Origin: Henricia sp. BOLD:AAB3569
Taxonomy: Eukaryota > Echinodermata > Asteroidea > Spinulosida > Echinasteridae
NCBI GenBank assembly: GCA_037783545.1
Contig: JBBELK010000457.1
Coordinates: 124,001-188,000 of the forward strand
Reading direction: 5' to 3'
DNA length: 64,000 nt
Of this stretch, positions 49,196 through 60,852 are shown one piece after another. Below the pieces are notes generated by a model that saw only the letters and a program-made list of their open reading frames with translations, did no database searches and was not told the DNA's origin. Position 1 is the stretch's first letter; each line of letters starts with the position of its first letter. Position numbers and translations under genes: made by a program.

Positions 49196-49621
49196 ACATA
49201 TTCATGGTCAAACTCTCTTGCCCACAAATTTGCCCACAAATATTCACCTAGTTGAAGTAAGCCGACCATCGATTCTGCCGCCGATTCAGCCGCAGATTCG
49301 AAAAGGATGGAAAATCCAGAATACATACACCAGAGGATGTTTACCAGACGGGCTCAATTCGGAACAATTTCATAATTTTCCTACATGTCCGCACAGACTC
49401 CTGTTCAACTTAAAAAATTGTAACTTACTGCAAGAAACAACTTATTTTGGTTTCAGCTTTAGCCGCTCAATAATTCGTACATAATTAAGGATTTAAAGGT
49501 ACTTCTCCCCAAATAGCTATAAAGTGAATATTTTTCACCAAACATTTCGAACGCACATCTTTTAAACAATTTGTTCCCTTCATGTTGTACAAATTAACTG
49601 ATTCGAACCGGCCATTCAACA

Positions 49622-49800
49622 CCGGCTAGCTCGGTGGTCGAGTGGTTAATACGTCTGCATGCCTTGTTTGCAGGAGGTCGTGGGTTCGAATCTCGCCCGA
49701 GCACGCTATGAAGTTTTTCATAATGTCTCGGGAAAGCACTGAGTATACAGTGCTATATACGTCGGGTAAGGGCAGAACAAACCCTAATTAACGTTCATTC
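49622..49800 (+). repeat. tRNA-derived SINE family S2, full copy
   Basis: Head GCTAGCTCGGTGGTCGAGTG, B-box GTGGGTTCGAATCTC, body CACTGAGTATACAGTGCTAT and GGTAAGGGCAGAACAAACCC. In the centre of foldback A. Confidence 0.85.
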
Positions 49801-50534
49801 TCCCCGACGCAGGCTAAACCAATTACTGACAAATTAACAACTTTTAATGCATATTCGAATCAGTAGATTCTAGTTCCGGGCACACTTTGGTTGCACAATT
49901 TTGGTTTCAGCTTGAGCCGCACCTTATTTAATACTTAATTAAGGGGTTAAAGGGACCCCTCCCCAAAGAGCTAAAAAGTAAAGATGTTTTACCAAAATAT
50001 TCGAACGTTTTGGGGTCCGATTCGTGTAAACTCTCCGTGCAATATTATTCAGTGTCACCCGTTAATAGATATACATGTTTGTCAATTGACGTCCGCAGTC
50101 ATGCTTGCGCCGCGTAATGCTTTCATGCTTGCAAGTCCAAAAGTATAATTGTCTTTGTCAAATTATTTTTAACACAGTTAATTTTTAAACGAAGTCGGTT
50201 TTTATTATAGAATATAAATGAATGAAATGCAAAATGAGCACCATCATGGCTATTTGGGTCTTGATTTTGCTCTAGGTATTATTATTAGTTGTGTCTTGCA
50301 GCAGAATAAGTTACAATTTTTTAAGTTGAACAGGAGTCCGTGCGGACATGTAGGAAAATTATGAAACTGTTCCGAATTGAGCCCATCTGGTAAACATCCT
50401 TCGGTGTATGTATTCTGGATTTTCCATCCTTTTCGAATCTGCGGCTGAATCGGCGGCGGAATCGATGGTCGGCTTACTTCAACTAGGTGAATATTTGTGG
50501 GCAAATTTGTGGGCAAGAGAGTTTGACCATGGAT

Positions 50535-51245
50535 TTGTACGTGAATTTTCACTTGAATATTTGTGGGAAAATATGTGTTCCAGAGCGCGGGACGTGAATT
50601 TGTACGTGAATATTTGTGGGAAAATATGTGTCCCAGAGCGCGGGACGTGAATTTTCCAGTGAATATTTGTGGGAAAATATGTGTCCCAGAGCGCGGGACG
50701 TGAATTTGTACGTGAATATTTGTGGGAAAATATGTGTCCCAGAGCGCGGGACGTGAATTTTCACGTGAATATTTGTGGGAAAATATGTGTCCCAGCGCGG
50801 GACGTGAATTTTCCCGGGAATATTTGTGGGAAAATATGTGTCCCAGCGCGGGACGTGAATTTTCCCAGGAATGTTTGTGGGAAAATATGTGTCCCAGAGC
50901 GCGGGACGTGAATTTGTACGTGAATATTTGTGGGAAAATATGTGTCCCAGAGCGCGGGACGTGAATTTTCCCGTGAATATTTGTGGGAAAATATGTGTCC
51001 CAGCGCGGGACGTGACTTTTCCCGGGAATATTTGTGGGAAAATATGTGTCCCAACGCGGGACGTGAATTTTCCCGGGAATATTTGTGGGAAAATATGTGT
51101 CCCAGAGCGCGGGACGTGAATTTGTACGTGAATATTTGTGGGAAAATATGTGTCCCAGAGCGCGGGAGGTGAATTTTCCCGTGAATATTTGTGGGAAAAT
51201 ATGTGTCCCAGCGCGGGACGTGAATTTTCCCGGGAATATTTACGT
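50535..51245 (-). repeat. 53-bp minisatellite, right arm array (about 13 units)
   Basis: Reverse complement of the 48546-49195 array (GTCCCAGAGCGCGGGACGTG units), with its own unit order. Confidence 0.92.
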
Positions 51246-51424
51246 CAATTTTAGTCCCTTCAGGGCCACCATAGAAGACAGGGCTGAGGATTCCCGAAGC
51301 ACTGCTCGCGGGGCCGGGGCCGGCTAGCACTCGCACTGCACTAAATCCGGTTTTTCTTCTTCAAGCTACTGCAAACATACTCCGGTGCCTGGGATATTAT
51401 GTTGCAGGCGCATGGTGGAGTAAC

Positions 51425-54400
51425 TATAGAATACAGGGCCACCGTGAGCTACACCTTTTTGAAAGCAGCGGAGGCGAGGAGAGACGACATGACGGTTCAA
51501 GCAAAGTGAAGGATTTGCCCTCGAAAAAATATCCCTCCGACAACTCGCGAGAAATTAGAACGGGTGATGTTCGGGCGGGCGTTGTACGTCACTCATGCGT
51601 GTACTGTACGCACGCAAAGTCACGCGCCAACCAGACACTCTATCGAGTCGCCTCAGATCTGTGAGGCGAGGTCATGACGAGGTCATGTTCACCGAACCAT
51701 GCATGCGTGTACGCACGCAAAGTCACCCGGGAATTGTCGAGGATTTGCCTTTAAAAAAGTATTCCTCTGACATCACAGCTACTCGTACGTCCCGTTGGAA
51801 AGTAACGCGTGATTAATTCGGTCTCGCGAGAAATTAGCCCTGGTGATATTCGATCGGGCGGGAGTTTCCTTTTTAAAAAACATCCTCCGCCATGACAGGT
51901 ACCAACCTCGGTGCATAGTCTCTAGTCCACGCAAAGTCACGCGTGAATTATCGAGGATTCCACCGCCCCAACCAGACACTCTATCCTCGCCTCAGATCTG
52001 TGAGGCGAGGTCACGAGACGAGGTCATGTTCACTGTACCATGCATGCGTGTACGCACGCAAAGTCACGCGAGAATTGTCGAGGATTTGCCTTTGAAAAAG
52101 TATTCCTCTGACATCACAGCTACCCGTACGTCCCGTTGGAAAGTAACGCGAGATTAATTCGGTCTCGCGAGAAATTATCCCGGTTGATATTCGGGCGGGA
52201 GTTTCCTTTTAAAAAAACATCCTCCGAGATGACAGGTACCCACCCCGGTGCATATATCTGTAGTCCACGCAAAGTCACGCGAGAATCCTCGAGGATTCTA
52301 CCGCGCCAACCAGACACTCTATCCTCGCCTCAGATCTGTGAGGCGAGGTCATGACGAGGTCATGTTCACTGAACCATGCATCACAGCTTCCCGTACGTCC
52401 CGTTGGAAAGTAACGCGAGATTAATTCGGTCTCGCGAGAAATTAGCCCTGGTGATATTCGGGCGGGAGTTTCTTTTTTTTAAAACATCCTCCGCCATGAC
52501 AGGTACCCACCTGTAAAGTATTCCTCTGACATCACAGCTACTCGTACGTCCCGTTGGAAAGTAACGCGAGATTAATTCGGTCTCGCGAGAAATTAGCCCT
52601 GGTGATATTCGATCGGGCGGGAGTTTCCTTTTTTAAAAACATCCTCCGCCATGACAGGTACCCACCTCGGTGCATATATCTCTAGTCCACGCAAAGTCAC
52701 GCGAGAATTCTCGAGGATTCTACCGCGCCAACCAGACACTCTATCCTCGCCTCAGATCTGTGAGGCAAGGTCATGACGAGGTCATGTTCACTGAACCATG
52801 CATGCGTGTACGCACGCAAAGTCACGCGGGAATCGTCGAGGATTTGCCTTTGAAAAAATATCCCTCTGACATAACAGCTATACTCGTACGTCCCGTTGGA
52901 AATTAACGCGAGATTAATTCGGTCTCGCGAGAAATTAGCCCGGGTAATATTCGGGCGGGAGTTTCCTTTTTTATAAACATCCTCCGCCATGACAGGTACC
53001 CACCTCGGTGCATAGTCTCTAGTCCACGCAAAGTCACGCGAGAATCCTCGAGGATTCCACCGCGCCAACCAGACACTCTATCCTCGCCTCAGATCTGTGA
53101 GGCGAGGTCATGACGAGGTCATGTTCACTGAACCATGCATCACAGCTTCCCGTACGTCCCGTTGGAAAGTAACGCGAGATTATAATTCGGTCTCGCGAGA
53201 AATTAGCCCTGGTGATATTCGGGCGGGAGTTTCCTTTTTTTAAAACATCCTCCGCCATGACAGGTACCCAAGATCTAGTCCACGCAAAGTCACGAGTGAA
53301 TTCTCGAGGATTCCACCGCGCCAACCAGACACTCTATCCTCGCCTCAGATCTGTGAGGCGAGGTCATGACGAGGTCATGTTCACTGAACCATGCATGCGT
53401 GTACGCACGCGAAGTCACGCGGGAATTGTCGAGGATTTGACTTTGAAAAAGTATTCCTCTGACATCACAGCTACTCGTACGTCCCGTTGGAAAGTAACGC
53501 GAGATTAATTCGGTCTCGCGAGAAATTAGCCCGGGTGATATTCGGGCGGGAGTTTCCTTTTTTAAAAACATCCTCCGAGATGACAGGTACCCACCTCGGT
53601 GCATAGTCTCTAGTCCACGCAAAGTAACGCGAGAATTATCGAGGATTCCACCGCCCCAACCAGACACTCTATCCTCGCCTCAGATATGTGAGGCGAGGTC
53701 ACGAGACGAGGTCATGTTCACTGAACCATGCATGCGTGTACGCACGCAAAGTCACGCGAGAATTGTCGATGATTTGCCTTTGAAAAAGTATTCCTCTGAC
53801 ATCACAGCTACCCGTACATGTACGTCCCGTTGGAAAGTAACGCAAAATTAATTCGGTCTCGCGAGAAATTATCCCGGTTGATATTCGGGCGGAAGTTTCC
53901 TTTTAAAAAAACATCCTCCGAGATGACAGGTACCCACCCCGGTGCATATATCTGTAGTCCACGCAAAGTCACGCGAGAATCCTCGAGGATTCTACCGCGC
54001 CAACCAGACACTCTATCCTCGCCTCAGATCTGTGAGGCGAGGTCATGACGAGGTCATGTTCACTGAACCATGCATCACAGCTTCCAGTACGTCCCGTTGG
54101 AAAGAAACGCGAGATTAATTCGGTCTCGCGAGAAATTAGCCCTGGTGATATTCGGGCGGGAGTTTCCTTTTTTTAAAACATCCTCCGCCATGACAGGTAC
54201 CCACCTCGGTGCATATATCTCTAGTCCACGCAAAGTCACGCGAGAATTCTCGAGGATTCTACCGCGCCAACCAGACACTCTATCCTCGCCTCAGATCTGT
54301 GAGGCAAGGTCATGACGAGGTCATGTTCACTGAACCATGCATGCGTGTACGCACGCAAAGTCACGCGGGAATCGTCGAGGATTTGCCTTTGAAAAAATAT

Positions 54401-55665
54401 CCCTCTGACATAACAGCTATACTCGTACGTCCCGTTGGAAATTAACGCGAGATTAATTCGGTCTCGCGAGAAATTAGCCCGGGTAATATTCGGGCGGGAG
54501 TTTCCTTTTTTATAAACATCCTCCGCCATGACAGGTACCCACCTCGGTGCATAGTCTCTAGTCCACGCAAAGTCACGCGAGAATCCTCGAGGATTCCACC
54601 GCGCCAACCAGACACTCTATCCTCGCCTCAGATCTGTGAGGCGAGGTCATGACGAGGTCATGTTCACTGAACCATGCATCACAGCTTCCCGTACGTCCCG
54701 TTGGAAAGTAACGCGAGATTATAATTCGGTCTCGCGAGAAATTAGCCCTGGTGATATTCGGGCGGGAGTTTCCTTTTTTTAAAACATCCTCCGCCATGAC
54801 AGGTACCCAAGATCTAGTCCACGCAAAGTCACGAGTGAATTCTCGAGGATTCCACCGCGCCAACCAGACACTCTATCCTCGCCTCATCACGCGTTACTTT
54901 CCAACGGGACGTACGAGTAGCTGTGATGTCAGAGGAATACTTTTTTAAAGGCAAATCCTCGACAATTCCCGGGTGACTTTGCGTGCGTACACGCATGCAT
55001 GGTTCGGTGAACATGACCTCGTCATGACCTCGCCTCACAGATCTGAGGCGACTCGATAGAGTGTCTGGTTGGCGCGTGACTTTGCGTGCGTACAGTACAC
55101 GCATGAGTGACGTACAACGCCCGCCCGAACATCACCCGTTCTAATTTCTCGCGAGTTGTCGGAGGGATATTTTTTCGAGGGCAAATCCTTCACTTTGCTT
55201 GAACCGTCATGTCGTCTCTCCTCGCCTCCGCTGCTTTCAAAAAGGTGTAGCTCACGGTGGCCCTGTATTCTCGAAAGCAGCCCTGGGAGCACCAGGGACG
55301 AGCGCTCGAAAGCAGCCCAGGTGGGCGCGTTGGAATTTTCGGCAATTCTCGCGTTACTATGCGTGAACTCTAGTGGGCAGCCGAGGATGGAGTGTCTTGT
55401 GGGCGCGTTGGAGTTCTCGGCAATTCTCGCGTGACTAGTGGGCAGGCGAGGATGGAGTGTCTAATGGCGCGGTGGATTCACGGACGTATATACGTCCGCC
55501 GTATATATGCGTGAACACGTCCGCCGTATGCGTGAACTCAACTTTAATTTATTTGCAGAGGGGGATGAGTTTCTCGCATGGTTCAGTGAGCATGACATCG
55601 GCGCATGACCTCGCCTCACAGCTCTGAGGCGAGGATGGAGTGTCCAGTGGCCCTGTATTCTATAG
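51425..55665. mobile_element. Foldback element B (4.2 kb) with central tandem array
   Basis: ACTATAGAATACAGGGCCAC at 51423 is inverted at the right end (GTGGCCCTGTATTCTATAGT, 55648-55666). The left arm 51427-51813 is inverted at 54886-55271, switching orientation abruptly. Between them lie tandem CpG-rich repeats. About 390 bp beyond the right arm ends in a second copy of the terminal signature. Confidence 0.8.
51814..54885 (+). repeat. CpG-rich tandem array with TCTCGCGAGA motifs
   Basis: Units of about 260-425 bp, each with CAGACACTCTATCCTCGCC, a TTCGGTCTCGCGAGAAATTA block, CATCCTCCGCCATGACAGGT and GTCCACGCAAAGTCACGCG. Segment 52115-53345 is repeated almost exactly at 53654-54884 (offset 1539 bp). 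Confidence 0.9.
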
Positions 55666-55974
55666 TTGTACCGCCACGGTCAGTTGCACTTACTGATGCT
55701 TGGTAAGTCATTTTAAAGAAAAATATTACTGAGAAACTTTTCGTTTTTAATAGTAAAACCAAAGAAGTAAAAACACGCACAACTGACAACCGACGATCAA
55801 CACGAGTTGTTTACGTTTTAGTAAAGCCCGCCCTCTGTAGGTCTAATGGTCTCAGCCAGCTGGCCACTAGGGCAACGCCATTAGGCAACGCCCTTCTCAT
55901 CGCGCGCTCAGCCTGTTCTCGCGACCATAACTACAAACACGTTTCAGAAGTGCAAATTATCTGTGACAGCCAAT

Positions 55975-56233
55975 AGACCGTATTCCTGAACGCGTGAGGG
56001 CGCTTGAACAAGGTGATTTGGGGGAAAATGTCCATAGACGACAGTAGAAAAGTGGGGGTACGTGCATAGCGCATACGTACGTACGTAAGGAAAAGTCGCG
56101 TACGCGGAGCGCGCAGACCTGTGTCGCGCGCACAGATTTCCATTCAAAATAAACGTTTGGAAGGCGTGTGCGAACATAACGCACGATGGGCGCGGACCAC
56201 TTGACAGCGCCCTCCACGTTCAGGAATACGGCC
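55975..56233. repeat. MITE family F, copy 2
   Basis: AGACCGTATTCCTGAACGCG on the left and CGTTCAGGAATACGGCCTAT on the right. Confidence 0.85.
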
Positions 56234-56247
56234 TATTCCAATCAGTG

Positions 56248-56703
56248 GGCTTCATAGTTCCGATTTTGCCCAGTTAACCCCGCCCCCTTGGACATTGTTG
56301 CTATGGCTCACACGCTATCGTCAAAAATGGCGACACGCAACGCACAAAGCAATGGGACTTTCAACGGAAAGTACAGATTCATTGGAGAAAACTCAAAGGT
56401 ATTCATGTTTCAGGGTCAACAGTTATCTTAGAACACACTGAGTAAAGGGCCAGTAATACAGGGATGTCATATCATCACGAAATATAGCTTTCGTAACTTT
56501 GAAAAACGAAACGACCGGCCTTGAAACAAAAAATTCACCCGGATCGTCGCATACAACACTGTACAAAATGGGGCCGGCAGAACATATCGCGTGATCATGT
56601 TGTTGTGAGCGTACAGTGCACTTTGACCTATGTGGGTGACATCTGCTAGCTCTGTTGTGATTGGTCGGCGGGTTCGGTTGATTGACAGGTCGGAACTATG
56701 CAT
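56248..56703. repeat. MITE family E, copy 3
   Basis: TTCATAGTTCCGATTTTGCC on the left and GGTCGGAACTATGCA on the right. Carries the open exon-like segment at 56327-56398 ([15 protein letters not shown]..., then AAAG|GTATTC). Followed by a truncated tRNA-like piece (56705-56765). Confidence 0.82.
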
Positions 56704-56765
56704 TGGTAGGGCGTCTGCACGTTAAGGTCCGCTGTACGAATCCCGGCCGGTGGAGCCAAGTTGTT

Positions 56766-57345
56766 TTTCACTGCATCCAGATTTCCCAAACTCATGGACA
56801 TCTGTCTGCATTATTTTGTATCGAATCTAACATGTTAGTAATTTTTTTCGGTCAATAACCGAAAGGTAAGGATATCCTGTCCGCGGGGACATGGTATTCT
56901 GCGGGACAGAATCTTTTCTGCTGCCAATTGGCCAAAAAGTGGCAGTGATTATAACGTGTGACTCTAGACGCCAAAACCCAGAGGCGATTATTACCGATTT
57001 TGAAGTAAATTGATTACTGTATAACCCAAGTGAGAATTGAAACCCAGCCCATCTGGAAATCAAATTTATGACAAGGACATTTTGTTTTTTGCTTCGTTCT
57101 GGGGTATTTCAATTTTATTTGATGGTACACTTTTCTGCAATTTAGGGGAAAAAACAATTTCCCACGGTTAACCTGGTATTTGGGACCATCGGTGGCGCAA
57201 CCCCGGAGGAGGAAACGGCAGCAGACTTTATCCAGTTTGGAAAGGCCTCGGTTTTTCCCGCCTCACATCTACCCTTTGCCTCTCCGCCAGTGTCTAGTTT
57301 TTGGAAGAGGGAGCCCTTTTTCGGGCCTGACGAAAAAGTTTTATA
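56766..57345. other. No recognised feature
   Basis: No gene or clear repeat boundary seen. Confidence 0.35.
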
Positions 57346-57347
57346 AA

Positions 57348-57665
57348 AGAACGTGTCCAGATCACATTTGTTAACATGTTATTTTCTGCATGGGTATTGA
57401 AATTTTGATTCCATATAATTTGTCATATTTTTCTGATTACCATTCTGAAATTTCGCATTCTCAATCTCTATGTTTTCAAGGATATCGTCAAAATCCACCA
57501 ATGTTTTGTAATTTACTGTTCCAGTTATTACAGAAACATTTTTGCTTCCACATCGAAATTGGAGATTGAAAATTTCCTGTTTTCTTCACATGGATAGTAT
57601 TTTGGGGAGTTATTTTATATGATTCTTATAGGCTATAGGTTAAAACGAAATTCATTTTCTGGAAA
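57348..57665. repeat. Family D MITE, diverged copy
   Basis: AGAACGTGTCCAGATCAC at the left; shares ATTACCATTCTGAAATTTCG and GAAATTGGAGATTG with other copies. The right terminus is diverged. Confidence 0.7.
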
Positions 57666-57684
57666 CGCGCTTCGTTAAGTGCGT

Positions 57685-57751
57685 TGCACAACACACTGGA
57701 CCAACGGTTTTTACATCCCTTCCGAAGGGGTTGGGGGGGGGGGGGGTGGGG

Positions 57752-57783
<32 letters not shown>

Positions 57784-57850
57784 GCATTTGTGATTGAGTG
57801 CCTTACTCAAGGGCACAGGTACTACGTCCGGGTATCGAATCTGCAACCTT
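57685..57850 (-). repeat. SINE family S1 with an expanded G run
   Basis: TTTACATCCCTTCCGAAGGG and GAGTGCCTTACTCAAGGGCA match family S1. Positions 57728-57782 are almost all G where other copies have GGATGGAGCAAGTG. Confidence 0.75.
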
Positions 57851-58011
57851 AAAGTTGCATTGCCCGTGTTTCGGTGAAAGGATTTAAAAAAATTAATTTA
57901 CACAAGCGAACGAATTTAGAAAGCTTACGTGTCTCTGTAACGAAAAATATCAAAAACTTAAATTTCCGACGTCGGAAATTGGAGATACAAGCCTTTTTCT
58001 TGAAACGTGCT

Positions 58012-58092
58012 TCACATGTTGTACATGTGCGCGTACGCTCATATGTACATAGTATGTGTACAATGTACACATGTACGCGCACATGTACATTT
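58012..58092. repeat. Hairpin (ACATGTGCGCGTACG)
   Basis: GTACATGTGCGCGTAC on the left and GTACGCGCACATGTAC on the right. Confidence 0.75.
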
Positions 58093-58374
58093 ACGTCATA
58101 ACCCTGTCGATTAATTGACCTGCCAGCCTTTTAATCATTTCTTGTTTTTAATCGACTGGCATTAATCCTTGACGGATTTTTACGTTCTTGGTACCAAATG
58201 AAAGCTGATAACTTTTTCTATTCTAGAAAAATACCTATATTTAACTTTTAAAAACAATTTTGACGCCCAAATCGGCCCAAACACGGGCAGTCAACTTTAA
58301 GTTGCGAGCCAGCGACCCAAACAACTCGGCCACGTCGGTACCCCACACCGGTGCAAAACCCAGTACACTGGCAC

Positions 58375-58612
58375 TTTTTCGGCCGACGCGAGTCAACTCA
58401 GCTCAACTCAACTCAACTTAATTGTTGGCTAGAGTTGGTGTCAGTCGGTGATAGTCGGGCCTAGTTTTTCAACACTGCTGAAAAACTAGTTCAGACAACT
58501 TCAGACTAGAAGCAACCGACATCGTGAATTGGTATACACTTACCGACTTTCACCAACTGGTTCGCTCCAGTTGAGTTGAGTTGAGTCGCGTCGGCCGAAA
58601 AAGTGCCAGTGT
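58375..58612. repeat. MITE with CACTGGCACTTTTTCGGCC ends
   Basis: CACTGGCACTTTTTCGGCCG on the left and CGGCCGAAAAAGTGCCAGTG on the right, plus CAACTCAACTCAACT/AGTTGAGTTGAGTT. Confidence 0.85.
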
Positions 58613-58919
58613 AGGCCTATACCGGGCTTAAGATTCTCTATAAAAACAAATCTCCCCGTGAGACTCTAACTGAAATGCACACATGCAAACAAAGCGTGAC
58701 GTCATTACGTGTCGGGTGTACTGCGCCCTCTGTTGACTGGACATGTGGCCGCACACAATGCGTGGGCGTTTCACCCTGTCATTCCCCATTAAAGGTGTAA
58801 TAAACATTGTGATATTTGTCGTGTGAATGGCCGATAATAATGTCGAATTGAAACTTGACCGACAATTTGAGACCATCTCAATTTAACTACCTGGTGGTTC
58901 TAATATATTTGACCTAGAT

Positions 58920-59085
58920 TCTTACAGTGCCCCGGGCATGTTTTCACTACCATAAGTAGAAACATGTTTCTGACGTCATAACCGGTTCAACCAATCATCA
59001 GCCTTGGTTGCTGATGACCGGAACTTATCATTGGTTGAATCAGTAATTACGTCAGAAACATGTCTGTGGTCATGGTCGCGAAAAC
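58920..59085. repeat. Palindromic MITE
   Basis: GGGCATGTTTTC and AACATGTTTCTGACGT on the left are inverted as ACGTCAGAAACATGT and GAAAACATGCCC on the right. Confidence 0.8.
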
Positions 59086-59159
59086 ATGCCCTTGTCCCTT
59101 GCTTGGTTTACGAAGCCAGCAACAAAACATAATTTGCAGTTGCCCAACATTATTTTTAC

Positions 59160-59490
59160 TTCACGAGTTGACAAGAAAAAAACCGATTAAAGTGTTAATA
59201 GCAATGGTAACAAACACCACATATTTTTTCCCGTGTAAAATGGTACCTTTGTAAGAGATATTGGTAACTGAAAATGTTTTTTTAAATGTCGCCGGATTTT
59301 TTTTTTACCATTCATTCAATTACACAAAAAAACCATGCATGGATTTTCAGGTTTTCTAAAGTATCGCCGCATCTATGTGGCTGAAATTTCAACAAGGCAG
59401 TTAATCAACATTAGGCTATCCTTTAGTTATGTAATGCTGTTGTTTCTGTTTTTAAAGGTTTTCCAATCATGTAATCTGTCTTTAATGGTC
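59160..59490. repeat. Family P copy
   Basis: GAGTTGACAAGAAAAAAACC, AAAATGGTACCTTTGTAAG and CCAATCATGTAATCTGTC match the 20340-20630 copy. A 5' partial lies at 60870-61010. Confidence 0.7.
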
Positions 59491-59955
59491 CAGACGTTCA
59501 TGTTTTTTGCATCATTTCTTTATCTGGAGAGCATACCCGCAGGGGACGCGTTTCTTCGGTGTTTGACGGTTACTTCAGTTCGGTGGTTGAACTTTTATGA
59601 TTTGATGACGTCATCGTGACGGGACTGAAAGGTGCACTGTTTTGTATGTGACCCTTAGACGAAGTGCAGACGGGGTCTTCTGAGACCTGATGGCATTTTG
59701 TCTGCCCTAAACACAATGTACTGCCAAGAGTGTCATTGTTTTGAGGTTCAACGCCTGTTGTGGCGAAATATTCAACATGATGCAACATTCTCACTTTTAC
59801 AAGTACAAGTGCTGCAGCCCGGTCAATATGGGTTGGATTTGGGCAGACGCTCTATCAGCTGAGCTATGAGTCACAGTGGTATACTCCCCTAGGTTTTCCC
59901 AAAGAACCTAAATTTTCTCTCGGTGTTGCATGGGAGCAACACGAACGCAATATCT

Positions 59956-60111
59956 GGGGTCGATTTCACAAAGATTTGCGACGCGTCGCAAGTATACCAA
60001 ATTCATCGCAACTCGCGGAACCCGTCACGGTGGCAAAATTACATAGGGTTCGGTGAGTTGCGATGAATTTGGTACTAGCGACGCGTGGCAAGTCTTTAAA
60101 TCGACCCCTAA
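59956..60111. repeat. MITE family K hairpin
   Basis: GGGGTCGATTTCACAAAGAT on the left and AAGTCTTTAAATCGACCCC on the right, GCGACGCGTCGC inside. Confidence 0.8.
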
Positions 60112-60117
60112 TGCACC

Positions 60118-60205
60118 ATTGAAATGAAAACATGGGATGAGAAAAAAATCGTTAGGCCTTTTCTCTCATCCCAAGTTTGGTTGTTTCATTTCAATGGTGA
60201 TTATA
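60118..60205. repeat. Small hairpin (ACCATTGAAATGAAA)
   Basis: CACCATTGAAATGAAAACAT and TTTCATTTCAATGGTG are inverted. Related pieces occur at 38600 and 61890. Confidence 0.65.
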
Positions 60206-60657
60206 TAGGAACCCTATATAATATATTGAACTGCGTTCAACATTTCGATGTTTACTGTGTTTATGTGTCGCGTGTACTTTAAGCCGGGACCTTGAGCTCG
60301 CACTGCTAATGCATTTATTAACACGGAAAATAAAGCCATTTACCAATATTTATTGCTCTACAAAATGAATTCCTTCCTCCATGATGGAAGTCCCATCCTA
60401 TATCCCCACAGTCATAATCAACGTGTTTACAACCACTCCACTTCCTTGAACTTTGAAGCGCGGAATATCACTGAAGGTAAGATTTTGCTGGGTTTTATTC
60501 CTGGACGTGTATGGCAGGGGGTTTTCCGCCCACTTCTAAAACTACATCTCGTCATCTTCAGTTGAAATAAAGCAAAACATTAAGAAGCAATCATACCGCA
60601 TAGTAGATGGCATAAAGGAATTTACATGTAGTTACAGAAGATGCCATATAAAGCCTA

Positions 60658-60852
60658 GTACAGGGGCGGATCCAGGAATTTTTCCAGGAGGGGGTTTTGC
60701 CACCAGGGAGGGGTTTTGCCCGTCAGATTTTTTTATCAGCTTGTTTCGGACAGGCGGACACACAACAAAAGCATTACATTATATTTTGGGGTGTCGGAGC
60801 AGGGAGGGGTTTTGACCCCCCAAAACACCCCCTCTGGACCCGCGCCTGTAGT
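60658..60852. repeat. MITE with CAGGGGCGGATCCAG ends
   Basis: ACAGGGGCGGATCCAGGA on the left and CTGGACCCGCGCCTGTA on the right; G-rich interior. Confidence 0.6.

Larger units (their letters stand above)
47935..51335. mobile_element. Foldback element A (3.4 kb) with minisatellite arms
   Basis: Outer ends near 47940 (CCCCGCGAGCAGTGC, GGGAATCCTCAGCCCTG) are inverted near 51283-51312. Each arm carries GGCCCTGAAGGGACTAAAAT, an array of about 53-bp units (48546-49195 left, 50535-51245 right, inverted) and an inner unique block (49200-49440 vs 50290-50530). The central 49441-50289 holds a SINE and a short direct duplication. No transposase frame is seen. Confidence 0.8.

Noticed and set aside
48428-49484. 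Open frames of 275 and 240 codons on the plus strand
   Set aside because: They are read-through of the 53-bp minisatellite (210-bp higher-order period divisible by three). Frames are open on both strands with the same repetitive peptides, and there is no start or splice context.
50761-51336. 191-codon minus-strand frame
   Set aside because: Same minisatellite in the right arm of foldback A; a repeat artefact.
51595-55104. Many 65-125 codon frames on both strands
   Set aside because: They recur with the tandem units of foldback B and are open by composition; no domain is recognisable.
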